Below, piece after piece: positions 18,088-26,914 of a DNA stretch of 64,000 bases. A program made the position numbers and the translations under genes. Position 1 is the first letter of the stretch; each line of letters begins with the position of its first letter. Source of the stretch: PLGF01 sp052139695 (GTDB lineage: Bacteria > Verrucomicrobiota > Verrucomicrobiia > Limisphaerales > Palsa-1400); NCBI GenBank assembly GCA_052139695.1, contig JBKQWF010000310.1, forward strand, positions 10,746 to 74,745, read 5' to 3'. The notes under the pieces were generated by a model, which searched no databases, had not been told where the DNA came from, and worked only from the letters and a program-made list of their open reading frames with translations.

Positions 18088-18957
18088 TCAGTTTGCCGCT
18101 GCCTTCTCCAAAACGGTGGAAGCGGGGACCATCAGCTTCTCGAAGCCGAGGTCCTCGGGGCGAAGCCCTAGACAAAGCCCAAGCAGTTGGGTGATGTAGA
18201 GGATGGGCAAGTGATAGTTCTTGCCAGTCTGTTTGTTGATATCCTGTTGACGCAAATCCAGGTTGATTTGGCACATCGGGCAACTGACCGCGATGCAATC
18301 GGCCCCCGCCTGGCAGGCCATGTCGAGAATCGAGTCCGTGAGCTGGATGACCACGTCCGTTCGTGAAAGCGACAACCCGCCGCCGCAACATTCGACCTTG
18401 CCCGGCCAGTCCAGGCTTTGGCCGCCCATCGCTTTTACCAGGCGGTCCAGCGAGGTCGGATTCTCCGGGTCATCGAATTTTAAAATCTTGGGCGGCCGAA
18501 CCAGCAGGCACCCATAGTAGCAGGCCACTTTGAGGTTTTTGAGCGGTTTCTTAACGGAGCGGGAGATGGCCTTCAGGCCCACATCGTCCAGGAGCACTTC
18601 AAGGAAATGCCGCACTTTAACCGAGCCGTCGTAATCGCGCTCCAACGCCTGGCTGACCTGCTCGCGCAGGCCGCGATCGGCGGTGATTTCGTGGTTCGCC
18701 ACTTTCATGCGGCTGAAGCAGGCGGCGCAACTGACTACCATGTCCAGTTTGAGGTCCTGGACTTTAGCCAGGTTGGCGGCGGGCAGTGAGACAGCCAGAA
18801 ATGGATTGGTCTGGTGGCCGGCGGTCGCGCCGCAACAAGTCCAGCCTTCGGGTTCAACCAGCTCAATGCCCAGCGTCCTCGCCACCGCCAGGGTGGATTG
18901 GTGCATGTCCCGGGCAGTGGATTCAGCCGAGCACCCTGGGAAATAGGCGTACCTCAT
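18088..18957 (-). CDS. hdrB: HdrB-like heterodisulfide reductase subunit (two CCG domains)
   Basis: A 289-residue protein with two CCG domains. The first has WTCCGATAG and VSCAACFSRM; the second has VACYYGCLLVRP, VECCGGGLSLS and VSCPMCQINLD. In methanogen HdrB these cysteines bind two non-cubane [4Fe-4S] clusters that reduce disulfides. In bacterial HdrABC-MetFV sets the physiological disulfide or alternative acceptor is usually unknown. The ATG overlaps the hdrC stop by four bases, and the stop is one base before hdrA, so translation is coupled. The gene keeps the full family length and the key cysteines, so it is probably functional. Confidence 0.93.
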   Translation of the reverse strand: MRYAYFPGCSAESTARDMHQSTLAVARTLGIELVEPEGWTCCGATAGHQTNPFLAVSLPAANLAKVQDLKLDMVVSCAACFSRMKVANHEITADRGLREQVSQALERDYDGSVKVRHFLEVLLDDVGLKAISRSVKKPLKNLKVACYYGCLLVRPPKILKFDDPENPTSLDRLVKAMGGQSLDWPGKVECCGGGLSLSRTDVVIQLTDSILDMACQAGADCIAVSCPMCQINLDLRQQDINKQTGKNYHLPILYITQLLGLCLGLRPEDLGFEKLMVPASTVLEKAAAN

Positions 18958-19520
18958 GCTTGGGGTCCTTTGCTCTGTTTGGATTGCTTAAAGATGCGAC
19001 CCACGGTTTTCCGGTCGCCACTCCGGGGAGGCAGCAAAGACATCTTCCGTTTCTTGAGCATGGCTGGAAACTTCTCCAAATCGTTCATCCATTTCCCCGT
19101 GCCAACTTTATAGGCGGCGACCATCCCCATTTCATAGCTGCGGCCAAACATCTCGACTGTTTTCAGAAAAACATGGTTGAACAGCGGCACATCGCCGGCT
19201 GGCTCGGAGGCGCCGCGTTGCAGGGCCAGCAGGCGCAAGGCGTCCATGACTGCGGCGACATCAATCCCCATCGGACAGCGCGTGGAACAGATCTCACACG
19301 AGGCGCAAGTCCAGATGAGATCGCTCTCCAGGAGTTCGTCGCCGGCACCCAGATGCAGTTGACGCATCATTTCCGACGGCCGCGACTTGGTTAACTTGGC
19401 TACCGAACAACCGCTGGAGCATTTCTTGCACTGGAAGCAGACGTCCAGATCGACGCCGCAGATTTGTTCCACCGCGTCCTTTAAGCCAGGCCCGGTTTTC
19501 TTTTTGGTGATGGTCATCAC
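18954..19520 (-). CDS. hdrC: HdrC-like iron-sulfur subunit
   Basis: A 188-residue protein with two [4Fe-4S] ferredoxin motifs, CFQCKKCSSGC (about 29-39) and CASCEICSTRCP (about 72-83), and then a helical domain (LFNHVFLKTVEMFGRSYEMG). HdrC passes electrons between HdrA and HdrB. It lies 15 bases downstream of the amidotransferase/GXGXG gene and overlaps hdrB by four bases. The last 35 residues are basic and serine/lysine-rich and likely disordered. Confidence 0.92.
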   Translation of the reverse strand: MMTITKKKTGPGLKDAVEQICGVDLDVCFQCKKCSSGCSVAKLTKSRPSEMMRQLHLGAGDELLESDLIWTCASCEICSTRCPMGIDVAAVMDALRLLALQRGASEPAGDVPLFNHVFLKTVEMFGRSYEMGMVAAYKVGTGKWMNDLEKFPAMLKKRKMSLLPPRSGDRKTVGRIFKQSKQSKGPQA

Positions 19521-19535
19521 GGGAGGTTTCTCCGG

Positions 19536-22187
19536 TTACTTCGCGGCCGCCTCCGCGAGGGCCGCTTCCGCGTTTTCGATGTTTTGCTCAGCCACTGCGG
19601 CAACGCTGGCAGGAACGACCTTGCGATACACGCCTGCGGGTCTGCGCCTCCGGCCGTTTTCAGTCAAGAGATGCTCGATGTTGATTCCGAACAGACGCTG
19701 GTTCTCCTCGAGCAACGGCAGGATCAATTCCCAGTCGGCATCGGTCAACCGGGCAAACTTGCCGCCGTTTAACTGCTGCTCGACCAAGGTTCGTTTCGGA
19801 TCACGGACGAAAATGGCTCCGCCGGAGGCCAGGGAGAACAGATTGCTGCCGGGATAAGGCTCTGGCAGCGGAACCAATTGCCCGTCGTCATCGAATTTGA
19901 CGCCATTCAAGACGACGAATCCGCCGCCGCTATGAGGGTCGCCCGCCATGAAAGATTCTGCCAGGAAATCCAGACACGTCCCGTTGATGATCACTTTGGG
20001 ATGGCCGACGGAGTTGATGAGCGGCCGGCCAGCGGCGTTGCCGAGGACATAGACACAGCCGCCTTTGGCGCCATACATAAAGGTCTGGCCCACGTCGCCA
20101 TGAATGACCAGCTTGCCTTCCTTGATGATTTGGCCCAACTGGTCCTGCGCGTTCCCATGCACCGTCATCGTCAGCCCATCGATGCCGGAGGCCAGGTAGT
20201 CCCCACTGCTGCCATACACATCGATGGTGACCTCCTCCGTATTGGGCCCAAGCCCGCACCCGAGAAATCGCTGGCCAATGCAATTGAAGCTGATGAAATG
20301 CCGCCAACCCATCATATAAGCCTCGACGAGCAGGGCCGCATCACAACCGTCCCCTTCCGGCGAAAAATGCGCGGCGTCGATTACCAGCGTGTTTTCATTC
20401 TCCCGCGGTTTGCGCAGGTGTTGACGAGACTCGAAATCGATCAGACGAAACGCGCTCTTGCCGGCCTCTTTTGATCTGAAGTTGGGAAGATGGCTGAACA
20501 ACCGGTTCCACTCGTTATGGACAATGTGGAGCAGATGGCTGCGTTTTTTGGCGCCGGTAGAGTAGATCCGGTCGTTCAGCAGGGTGAACACCTCTATCAT
20601 GTCGGCTGTTTTGGACGAATCTTTCGCCTGCTGCGTGATCTGCCGGCACGCCAGGCGAAACTCATCAAAGGTCCACTGCGGCAGGAGCCCGCGCATCATT
20701 TCGAAAATCTCCACGCCATGAGCGCCCGCCACAGCAGCGAGGTCCGGACGGGGGGCGGCGCATCCATCCGCTGGCGGCAGTTCCCGCGAAAAATCGCACG
20801 ATTCCGTTCCTTTGGGCAGGGGGACCGGTTTGCCAAATTTGTCGGTGCATGTGATCCGTATTTTGCCGGCGGCATCCTTTTGCAGATTAAAAATGAAGGC
20901 CCCGCCATCGTTGTGGCTGCCGCCGCGCGCGTTCCAATAGCGGTCAGCCACAGGGCAAATCCGGTGGTCGTCCTTCGACAAGCTCAAGAGCGTGGCGTCA
21001 ATCGCTTGTTTTTCGGAACAAATCAGGCCCACCTGCACTTGGCCGTCGCAGAAAGCGAACACCTGCGGCCGCAGCATGGCGGTGTCGGTAATGCCCATCA
21101 ACTGGAACTGCTTTTCTCGGGCGAGCGTGCGGGCGATGATGAAGAACCAGGGGCCATCGGGCGACCCATGCATATGCGTGGCCTGGATTGCCCGGTAAAT
21201 CTTCCTTTTCTCCGTATCGAGACGGTCAAAATCCAGTTCCGTCGTGGGCGCCAGCGCCTCGATGATATATTCCAGCGGATAATGGTAGGTCCGGCTCAAC
21301 AGATCGAAGAGCAGGGCCGAGACTTCCGTGTCGGTGAGGAACTGGGGATAGATCTGCCGCTGCCTGAGGTACTCCGTGACGGAATGGTAATTGGCAAAGT
21401 CGCCGTTATGCACCAAGGCCATGTCAATGGCCGCAAACGGATGGGCGCCGCCAGGGTGCCAGACGCGCCCCTTGGTCGGGAATCGTTGGTGGGCAATCCA
21501 CTCGTGCGCGCACAGGTCCTCAATCTGGTAGTACTTGACGATCGCTTCGGCGAACCCGACGACCTTGAGGATCATGAGGTCCCGCCCGTGCGAGAGCACG
21601 AAGGCCCGTTTCTCCCCGAGCGACGCGTAGTATTTCTGATTCAGGCTAAAGCTGTTCTGGTTGACAAACTCGGCTTCCGCTTCCTCGCGATCCAAACCCT
21701 GCAGATTGTTCCGGGCGATGAACGCGTCCAACACCTCCGGTTTGACGCGCACAAAATAGCGGCTGACTGCCGGTGGCATCACCTCGAGCCCGGGCACGGA
21801 CTTCCAGTCTTCGACTTGGTCGAGTTGGCCGGTCGCGGCGACGTCGAAGTGCGGGGTGATGAACTGCGCCTCGATTTCGGACCGTAACTTCGGGTCGATG
21901 AACGCCAGGTGCAGCAGGTAATGGCTATCGAGGACTTCGCGGCTGACCCCAAGCTGCTCAGGAACCAACCCCACCGCGGCGATGCCACCTCCCTTCCCAT
22001 TGCCCCGGTTGTGCATCTGGCGGGACGGTTCGTAGATGTGCTTGCCCGGCACGGGCTCGCTGCAACAGAAGCCCACGACCCCGCAGCCTCCTTCCTCGGC
22101 TTCCTTCTTCAAGCTCGAGGAGTACTTGAGAGACTGGGCCAGCCATCTTCTGGAATCGGCCAGGCGCTTTATCAATTCAGCGCTCAT
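19536..22187 (-). CDS. Class-II glutamine amidotransferase fused to GXGXG (glutamate synthase alpha C-terminal) domain
   Basis: 883 residues from the ATG at 22187, which overlaps the previous stop (ATGA). Upstream in-frame codons belong to a longer open frame and look non-coding. Residues about 33-420 match the Ntn-type class-II glutamine amidotransferase of glutamate synthases: a candidate nucleophile C35 in GGCGVVGF, MHNRGNGKGGG, HQRFPTKG and LVHNGDFAN. C35 is internal, so propeptide cleavage would be needed for activity. Residues about 645-770 are the GXGXG beta-helix (GLTMTVHGNAQDQLG, MYGAKGGCVYVLGNA). The central FMN domain of bacterial GltB is absent here but is encoded by the preceding gene, giving the split archaeal-type arrangement. 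Its job may be glutamate synthesis or a repurposed scaffold in the Hdr complex. Confidence 0.82.
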   Translation of the reverse strand: MSAELIKRLADSRRWLAQSLKYSSSLKKEAEEGGCGVVGFCCSEPVPGKHIYEPSRQMHNRGNGKGGGIAAVGLVPEQLGVSREVLDSHYLLHLAFIDPKLRSEIEAQFITPHFDVAATGQLDQVEDWKSVPGLEVMPPAVSRYFVRVKPEVLDAFIARNNLQGLDREEAEAEFVNQNSFSLNQKYYASLGEKRAFVLSHGRDLMILKVVGFAEAIVKYYQIEDLCAHEWIAHQRFPTKGRVWHPGGAHPFAAIDMALVHNGDFANYHSVTEYLRQRQIYPQFLTDTEVSALLFDLLSRTYHYPLEYIIEALAPTTELDFDRLDTEKRKIYRAIQATHMHGSPDGPWFFIIARTLAREKQFQLMGITDTAMLRPQVFAFCDGQVQVGLICSEKQAIDATLLSLSKDDHRICPVADRYWNARGGSHNDGGAFIFNLQKDAAGKIRITCTDKFGKPVPLPKGTESCDFSRELPPADGCAAPRPDLAAVAGAHGVEIFEMMRGLLPQWTFDEFRLACRQITQQAKDSSKTADMIEVFTLLNDRIYSTGAKKRSHLLHIVHNEWNRLFSHLPNFRSKEAGKSAFRLIDFESRQHLRKPRENENTLVIDAAHFSPEGDGCDAALLVEAYMMGWRHFISFNCIGQRFLGCGLGPNTEEVTIDVYGSSGDYLASGIDGLTMTVHGNAQDQLGQIIKEGKLVIHGDVGQTFMYGAKGGCVYVLGNAAGRPLINSVGHPKVIINGTCLDFLAESFMAGDPHSGGGFVVLNGVKFDDDGQLVPLPEPYPGSNLFSLASGGAIFVRDPKRTLVEQQLNGGKFARLTDADWELILPLLEENQRLFGINIEHLLTENGRRRRPAGVYRKVVPASVAAVAEQNIENAEAALAEAAAK

Positions 22188-23752
22188 GAGGTTCTTGCCG
22201 CGTCGTTGGTGTAATCCAGGTGCATCATGAGGTCGGTCCGACCGCGCAGCTCGCTCACGCTGCGCAGGCCGAGGCGTTGCAGAATCGAGACCAGCACGTT
22301 GCGCCAGGCGTTGTAAAGGTTGATTAGTCGCTGGGTGCCCCAATCGATCTGCATCTTCTCGGAAAGCTCGGGGTCGGTCGTGGCGATACCGCGCGGACAC
22401 CCGCGTCCGCTCTCGCATCGGCTGCATCGCACGCAACCCAGCGCCACCAATTCCGCCGTGCCGATGACCGCCCCATCCGCGCCCAGGGCGATCGCCTTGG
22501 CCACATCGAAAGCCGAGCGCATGCCCCCGCTGGCAATCAGGACCACCTTGTCCCGGACTCCTTCATCTGTGAGAAAACGGTGGACCTTGCCAATGGCGTA
22601 TTCGATGGGCATGGCGATGTTCTTCTTGGCGATGTCCGGTGCCGCGCCGGTCCCGCCGTAGCCGCCGTCAATGTGGACGATATGAGAGCCCGCGGAATAA
22701 CTGCCCACCGCGACCATATCCACGTCCGTCGGGGTGGAGACCTTCGTCGAGATCAAGGCGCGCCGGTTCACGTGCTTGACCCAGTCGATGTGCTTCATGT
22801 GGTCTTCGATGGAATAGACGCTGTGAAAGGGGAACGGGGAGAACAGCGAGAAACCCACTACCGCCTCGCGCATCCGGGCCACACTGAGCGTCACCTTGTC
22901 GCCCAACAGGTGCCCCCCCAATCCTGGCTTGGCGCCTTGGGCGTACTTGAACTCCACAATCGGCACACGCTGGATGGTCTCTTCGCGAACGCCGAACAGG
23001 CCCGTCGCCACCTGCGTAATGACATGATCGTCATAGGGCCGCATCCGCTCCATGTAGCCGCCTTCGCCCGTGCAGGTGAAGGTATTGAACGCTACCGCCG
23101 CCCGCGCTTTGGACAATTGGGTGACATTGCTCACGGACCCGAAGGACATGCCGCCGCCATACCATGGCACATCAATCGTGAGCTTGGGCCGGCCATCGTC
23201 TCGCTTGTTGAGCAGAAGACTGGTGTCAATTTGCTCCGGGCGCAGGGCCACAGGCGGTCGAGCGGGAAATCGGAAGCGGAGCCGGTCGAAACCTCCGCCG
23301 GAAAGGCCGCACTCATAATCGTAGTCGTAGTCTGCCGGCGGCACTTCGCCGGTTTCAGCCATCTTCCAGGTCGCCAGGATCAGATCGCTCGACCATCGAC
23401 GATCACCCAAGGCCTGGCACATCGGGTTTTCCGCCACCTGCAGCGCTCCTTGGGGGCAAAGCGATACGCAACAGTGCCCGGTCTTCTCACAGGACGGTCC
23501 GATGCATAAGTGATGGAGCGGTTCGCCGAAATATTTGTAGCCGGGGTGGCGCACGTGGACCTGGTAGGAACAAACCTCCGCGCACTTCCCGCAACGCCGG
23601 CAATCCGGGCTGCGGTGGACAATGTATTTGGCTATCTCGTTGCGGAAGCGCGATGGCGCCGGGCGAGTCACCCGTTCGACCTGTTCCTGCGGTACGCGGG
23701 TCTTGAGCGTGTTCGCGGGCAGTAAGTCTTTAATGCTTCTTTCTGGTGCCAT
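22184..23752 (-). CDS. Glutamate synthase-like FMN domain protein with N-terminal ferredoxin domain
   Basis: 522 residues from the ATG at 23752, which overlaps the end of the previous gene; a longer frame upstream lies wholly inside that gene. Residues about 50-110 hold two [4Fe-4S] motifs (CRRCGKCAEVC, CEKTGHCCVSLCPQGAL). The glutamate synthase FMN barrel follows from about 190 (TIDVPWYGGGMSFGSVS, CTGEGGYMERM, QGAKPGLGGHL, HIDGGYGGTGAAP, LIASGGMRSAFDVAKAI) and ends in the Fe-S cluster motif CVRCSRCESGRGCPRGIATT at about 442-461. This is the archaeal-type GltB core, where 2-oxoglutarate and ammonia are converted to glutamate on FMN. All expected motifs are present. In this operon it may instead act as a flavin electron-transfer unit of the MetF/Hdr complex. 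Confidence 0.87.
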   Translation of the reverse strand: MAPERSIKDLLPANTLKTRVPQEQVERVTRPAPSRFRNEIAKYIVHRSPDCRRCGKCAEVCSYQVHVRHPGYKYFGEPLHHLCIGPSCEKTGHCCVSLCPQGALQVAENPMCQALGDRRWSSDLILATWKMAETGEVPPADYDYDYECGLSGGGFDRLRFRFPARPPVALRPEQIDTSLLLNKRDDGRPKLTIDVPWYGGGMSFGSVSNVTQLSKARAAVAFNTFTCTGEGGYMERMRPYDDHVITQVATGLFGVREETIQRVPIVEFKYAQGAKPGLGGHLLGDKVTLSVARMREAVVGFSLFSPFPFHSVYSIEDHMKHIDWVKHVNRRALISTKVSTPTDVDMVAVGSYSAGSHIVHIDGGYGGTGAAPDIAKKNIAMPIEYAIGKVHRFLTDEGVRDKVVLIASGGMRSAFDVAKAIALGADGAVIGTAELVALGCVRCSRCESGRGCPRGIATTDPELSEKMQIDWGTQRLINLYNAWRNVLVSILQRLGLRSVSELRGRTDLMMHLDYTNDAARTS

Positions 23753-25127
23753 AAAGCTTGCCGAACGTCTCCTCCTCCAGTTGCTCAAAGAACATGGCGC
23801 GGCCAACATCGCCACGCAGCCGGCGCGCCTCGCGCATCCCCATCGCCCCCATCATCTCGATCAACTGGTCGTGCCAGGCGGCGATTAGATTCGTCATGCG
23901 GCCGACCGCGAAATCGCGATCGAGGGACTCGAGCTTGCCCGGACACGGCTGGCCCGGTTTGCAGCTCTCGCATAGATGACATTCCAGCGCGATGAGCAAC
24001 GGCAGATTGATGGTCACCAGGTCCGCGCCACATATAATGGCTTTGGCCATGTGTTCCGGCAGCCCAATGCCGCCCCCGGCGATGAGGGTAACCTCGTCCC
24101 GAATCCCTTTCTCGACCAGAGCCGTGTGGAGCTGGCGGATCATGTCTTTTACAAAGCGCGGCGATGGCGCACCGATTTCGTTGCCGTTGGCGTCGGCCAC
24201 GACATGTATCGCCTCCACCTCCGGCAACTCGGCCAGCTCGATGGCGCGTCCGAGGCCCCTGGCGGTCAACTCGACCCGGATCGCGGCGACGATCTGGGGG
24301 TGGATCTTCTTGATCGCCTTGACGCGTTCGATCACCGCGGGGCTGTCCGCGATTTCCACCAACCGCGTCTTTCGCAGCACCTCGTCCGGTACCGGTGGAC
24401 TGTCCGGACCCAGATAAAACGCGATATGACGCAGGTGCTGCTCGGTGGCCGGCTGGTGTCGGGCATCCAGGATCGCGATCAAGTCGGTCGCGGCGGCGGT
24501 TTGTTCGATCACGGCATCGAGCTGCGGCAAAGTATGCGCCGGAGAACTCAGATCGAGGATCAGCGGCATCGGGATTGAGACCAGTGGAGGCAAGTCGGTC
24601 GTAACGCGCCTGCCATCCAGAGCCAGGAACGGCGGCTTGCGCCCGATGTCAACGGCTGTGCTGATGTACTCCCGGCCATGAATCCCGTCGCGCGTCGGAC
24701 GAACAATTTCAGACATGTCCGTCCACATCGAGTCGAAGCCTGGGCCGGAAAACGCTCCCCGGTAGCCAGCGCCGGAGACCGGGATCTTCCCGGTTTCGGC
24801 TTGGAGCCACGTGGTTTTGATGAGGTCCGGTTTCCAATAGCCGTTGCCGAGGCCTTCATAGACGGGATTGATGGACAGGCACAGGAGGCCTTTGGTGCAA
24901 TCCTGCACGCACGAGAAACAGCCCATGCACTCAAAGAACAGCGCCTCAACCGCGCGCAAGTTGCGAATATACTCCGCCTCCTGCCGGTAGCGGTCATAGA
25001 CGCAAGCTTTCTTGACGCAGTTATGGCACCGGGCGCAGTCCTCGCGCCAGTCCACCACGCCATGTTTGCCGATGCGCGGGCCGCGCGGCGGCACCGCGCG
25101 TGTTTGGATGTGGTATTTCTCCGGCAT
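23730..25127 (-). CDS. Degenerate glutamate synthase-like Fe-S protein
   Basis: A 465-residue protein. It has an N-terminal double ferredoxin region (CARCHNCVKKAC at about 31-42, CMGCFSCVQDC at about 67-77) and then a shortened glutamate-synthase-like domain. The late phosphate-binding strand is kept (VTLIAGGGIGLPEHMAKAI) and so is the C-terminal cysteine motif CHLCESCKPGQPCPGK (about 388-403). The early FMN/substrate segments seen in the next gene (YGGGMSFGS, GEGGYMERM, PGLGGHL) are missing or unrecognisable. It looks like a paralogue of its neighbour that has lost catalysis and may serve as an electron-wiring or structural partner; that is inference. It starts 12 bases after metF and overlaps the next gene by 23 bases. 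Confidence 0.78.
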   Translation of the reverse strand: MPEKYHIQTRAVPPRGPRIGKHGVVDWREDCARCHNCVKKACVYDRYRQEAEYIRNLRAVEALFFECMGCFSCVQDCTKGLLCLSINPVYEGLGNGYWKPDLIKTTWLQAETGKIPVSGAGYRGAFSGPGFDSMWTDMSEIVRPTRDGIHGREYISTAVDIGRKPPFLALDGRRVTTDLPPLVSIPMPLILDLSSPAHTLPQLDAVIEQTAAATDLIAILDARHQPATEQHLRHIAFYLGPDSPPVPDEVLRKTRLVEIADSPAVIERVKAIKKIHPQIVAAIRVELTARGLGRAIELAELPEVEAIHVVADANGNEIGAPSPRFVKDMIRQLHTALVEKGIRDEVTLIAGGGIGLPEHMAKAIICGADLVTINLPLLIALECHLCESCKPGQPCPGKLESLDRDFAVGRMTNLIAAWHDQLIEMMGAMGMREARRLRGDVGRAMFFEQLEEETFGKLYGTRKKH

Positions 25128-25139
25128 GAATTCTCCCGG

Positions 25140-26042
25140 TCAGAAGAGCCCGGCGGAGGCCAGCAACTCCGGTACCTCCGCTTCTTTGCCACCCGAGAGA
25201 ATGTGAATTCCTCGCACACCGTTCATCGTCTTCAATTTCCTGATAGTCTCTACACACATTGCCCGGCCGATCTTTCCGGCGCCGTTGCCGGCGGCGGGAA
25301 GTTCTTTCATCACCTTGTCAGGCACGTAAAAATCGGGATGGGTCTCGCGCAGTTTCTGGGCCTCCGCCGCGCTTTCCAAGGGGAACACGCTGGCCAAAAT
25401 CGCGACCTTCTCGGTGAATCCTGCCTGTCGAACGGCCTCGAGCCATTGGCCGAACGCATCGAGGTCGAAGACCGCATGGGTTTGAATGAACCGGGCGCCC
25501 GCCTCGATTTTGCTGTGAAGCCTGAGCAGGTTGAGTTCGAGCGGCTTCAGGAAAGGATTGGCCACTGCTCCCACCAGCATCGAGAACGGACCATCTATCT
25601 TTGTCCCGTCGGCCAGCAAGCCCTGCTCGCACATCCGGGTGGTTATCGCGACAAACTGCGTGGAATCGATGTCAAAAACATTGGCGGCCTCCGGACAGCC
25701 GATCAGCGTCTGGTGGTAGCCGGACAAACAAAGCACATTCTTGATCCCGAGGCTGGCGGCTCCCAGCAAATCCGACTGGAGGGCGATACGGTTCCGGTCA
25801 CGGGTCACCATTTGGAGGACCGGCTCGAGGCCCGTTTTGAGCGCGGCGGCCGAGGCGGCCAGGGAGGACATCGCTACCCCATGCTGATTGTCGCCCAGGT
25901 TGACCGCCGTGAGCTTGCCGCCCAAAGATTTCAATGCCGCTTCCGTGACGGATGGAGTCGCCGTGGTCCGCGGCGCGTGTTCGGCGGTGAGAATGAACTC
26001 TCCGTTATCGATTTTTCTGGCCAGTTGGCTATCCACTTTCAT
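25140..26042 (-). CDS. metF: Methylenetetrahydrofolate reductase
   Basis: 300 residues from the ATG at 26042, whose ATGA overlaps the stop of the upstream gene; an in-frame extension to 26165 lies inside that gene and is not supported. The sequence has the MTHFR TIM-barrel signature: an early acidic strand with FILTAEHAPR, then AVNLGDNQHGVAMSSLAASA, LQMVTRDRNRIALQSDLLGA, NVLCLSGYHQT and the late IQTHAVFDLDAFGQWL. MetF reduces 5,10-methylene-THF to 5-methyl-THF with FAD. At 300 residues it is the short bacterial type, without its own NAD(P)H domain. Co-occurrence with MetV, MvhD and HdrABC matches the acetogen-type arrangement, as in Moorella, in which electrons reach MetF through MetV and Hdr-like subunits. 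Confidence 0.9.
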   Translation of the reverse strand: MKVDSQLARKIDNGEFILTAEHAPRTTATPSVTEAALKSLGGKLTAVNLGDNQHGVAMSSLAASAAALKTGLEPVLQMVTRDRNRIALQSDLLGAASLGIKNVLCLSGYHQTLIGCPEAANVFDIDSTQFVAITTRMCEQGLLADGTKIDGPFSMLVGAVANPFLKPLELNLLRLHSKIEAGARFIQTHAVFDLDAFGQWLEAVRQAGFTEKVAILASVFPLESAAEAQKLRETHPDFYVPDKVMKELPAAGNGAGKIGRAMCVETIRKLKTMNGVRGIHILSGGKEAEVPELLASAGLF

Positions 26043-26890
26043 GCAACCGTCGGTTCCTGTGTATTCATCCCACCGCTGGGAGCGAGATGGAGCGGCCGTC
26101 TTCTGACCTGTTCGATGAACTGCTTGATTTCGTTGCAGGCCTGCTGCGCCCCTCCGGCCGCGCACTCAATGACCGCCATTCGTCCCGGCCCGAATCCGAT
26201 TTCCTCGAGCAACGAACCGACTGCCTGGACGCGTTTGTGGGCGCGCAGGCTGCCCTCGAAGTGACGGCACTCCTTCTTCTTGCAAGCCACAATCACCACG
26301 CCGTCCGCGCCCGTTTCCAGGGCTTTGAGCAGGTAGGGCACATCCACCTTTCCAGAGCAGGGCAGACCGATAGTCTTGACCGTGTCTCCGCCCGGTTCTC
26401 CCCAGGAACTGGCCACCCGGCCCGCGTCCAAATTGTTCGAGCAGTAAAAGACGCACGTCTTCAGCGGATGCTTGTTCTCCGCGAATCCGTCAGACAGGGC
26501 GGGCCGGTCTTTGGAATTTCCCGCTCCTCCCTCGGCAGAGAGGGCCGCGGAGATCTGGCCGCCTTCAGCCAGCGGATGCCGCAGCCGGTTCATGCAACAC
26601 TGCAGGGCCGACACATCCTGCCGGCACGCGGCCAATTCCGTGGGACCCATGAGCCCGTCTTTAGCCATTTCGCAACGCAGGGCCTCGACGAGGGTGATGA
26701 TTTCGCGAACCGCCGCTGATTCGTCATCGACCTCGGCCCCGGCCTCCTCTAAACCCCCGCAGGCCAATTCCATTCTCATGATCTCGCCCCACACCGCTTC
26801 CAAGGTTGCATGTAAAGCGTAGAGCAAGCGCGGACAGCTCGCTTCGATGGTCCTCAAGTGCTCATCTACGGTTTGGTCAAGCTTGCGCAT
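26039..26890 (-). CDS. MvhD-domain protein with an unrecognised helical N-terminal region
   Basis: A 283-residue protein, first gene of the operon. Residues about 145-260 are an MvhD-type domain (CVFYCSNNLDAGR, GLPCSGKVDVPYLLKALETG, VVIVACKKKECRHFEGS) like the mvhD product at the operon end, with comparable cysteines. Residues 1-140 are predicted mostly helical, contain several cysteines (for example QCCMNRLRHPL at about 97-107) and do not match a family I recognise. The stop overlaps the metF start by four bases, so the two products are probably made in equal amounts and interact: an extra [2Fe-2S] carrier beside MetF is the simplest reading. The ATG at 26890 has a candidate promoter 25 bases upstream. 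Confidence 0.78.
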   Translation of the reverse strand: MRKLDQTVDEHLRTIEASCPRLLYALHATLEAVWGEIMRMELACGGLEEAGAEVDDESAAVREIITLVEALRCEMAKDGLMGPTELAACRQDVSALQCCMNRLRHPLAEGGQISAALSAEGGAGNSKDRPALSDGFAENKHPLKTCVFYCSNNLDAGRVASSWGEPGGDTVKTIGLPCSGKVDVPYLLKALETGADGVVIVACKKKECRHFEGSLRAHKRVQAVGSLLEEIGFGPGRMAVIECAAGGAQQACNEIKQFIEQVRRRPLHLAPSGGMNTQEPTVA

Positions 26891-26914
26891 ATTGCGTCTC
26901 GTAGTGTTTCCTTG

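Noticed and set aside
19536..25127. Calling the three glutamate-synthase-like genes simply gltB/gltA
   Set aside because: One member is degenerate and the set is embedded in a MetF/Hdr operon, so a plain glutamate synthase role cannot be assumed from sequence.
24678..26264. 528-codon plus-strand open frame across metF and the glutamate-synthase-like gene
   Set aside because: It spans two real genes on the other strand and has no domain signature.
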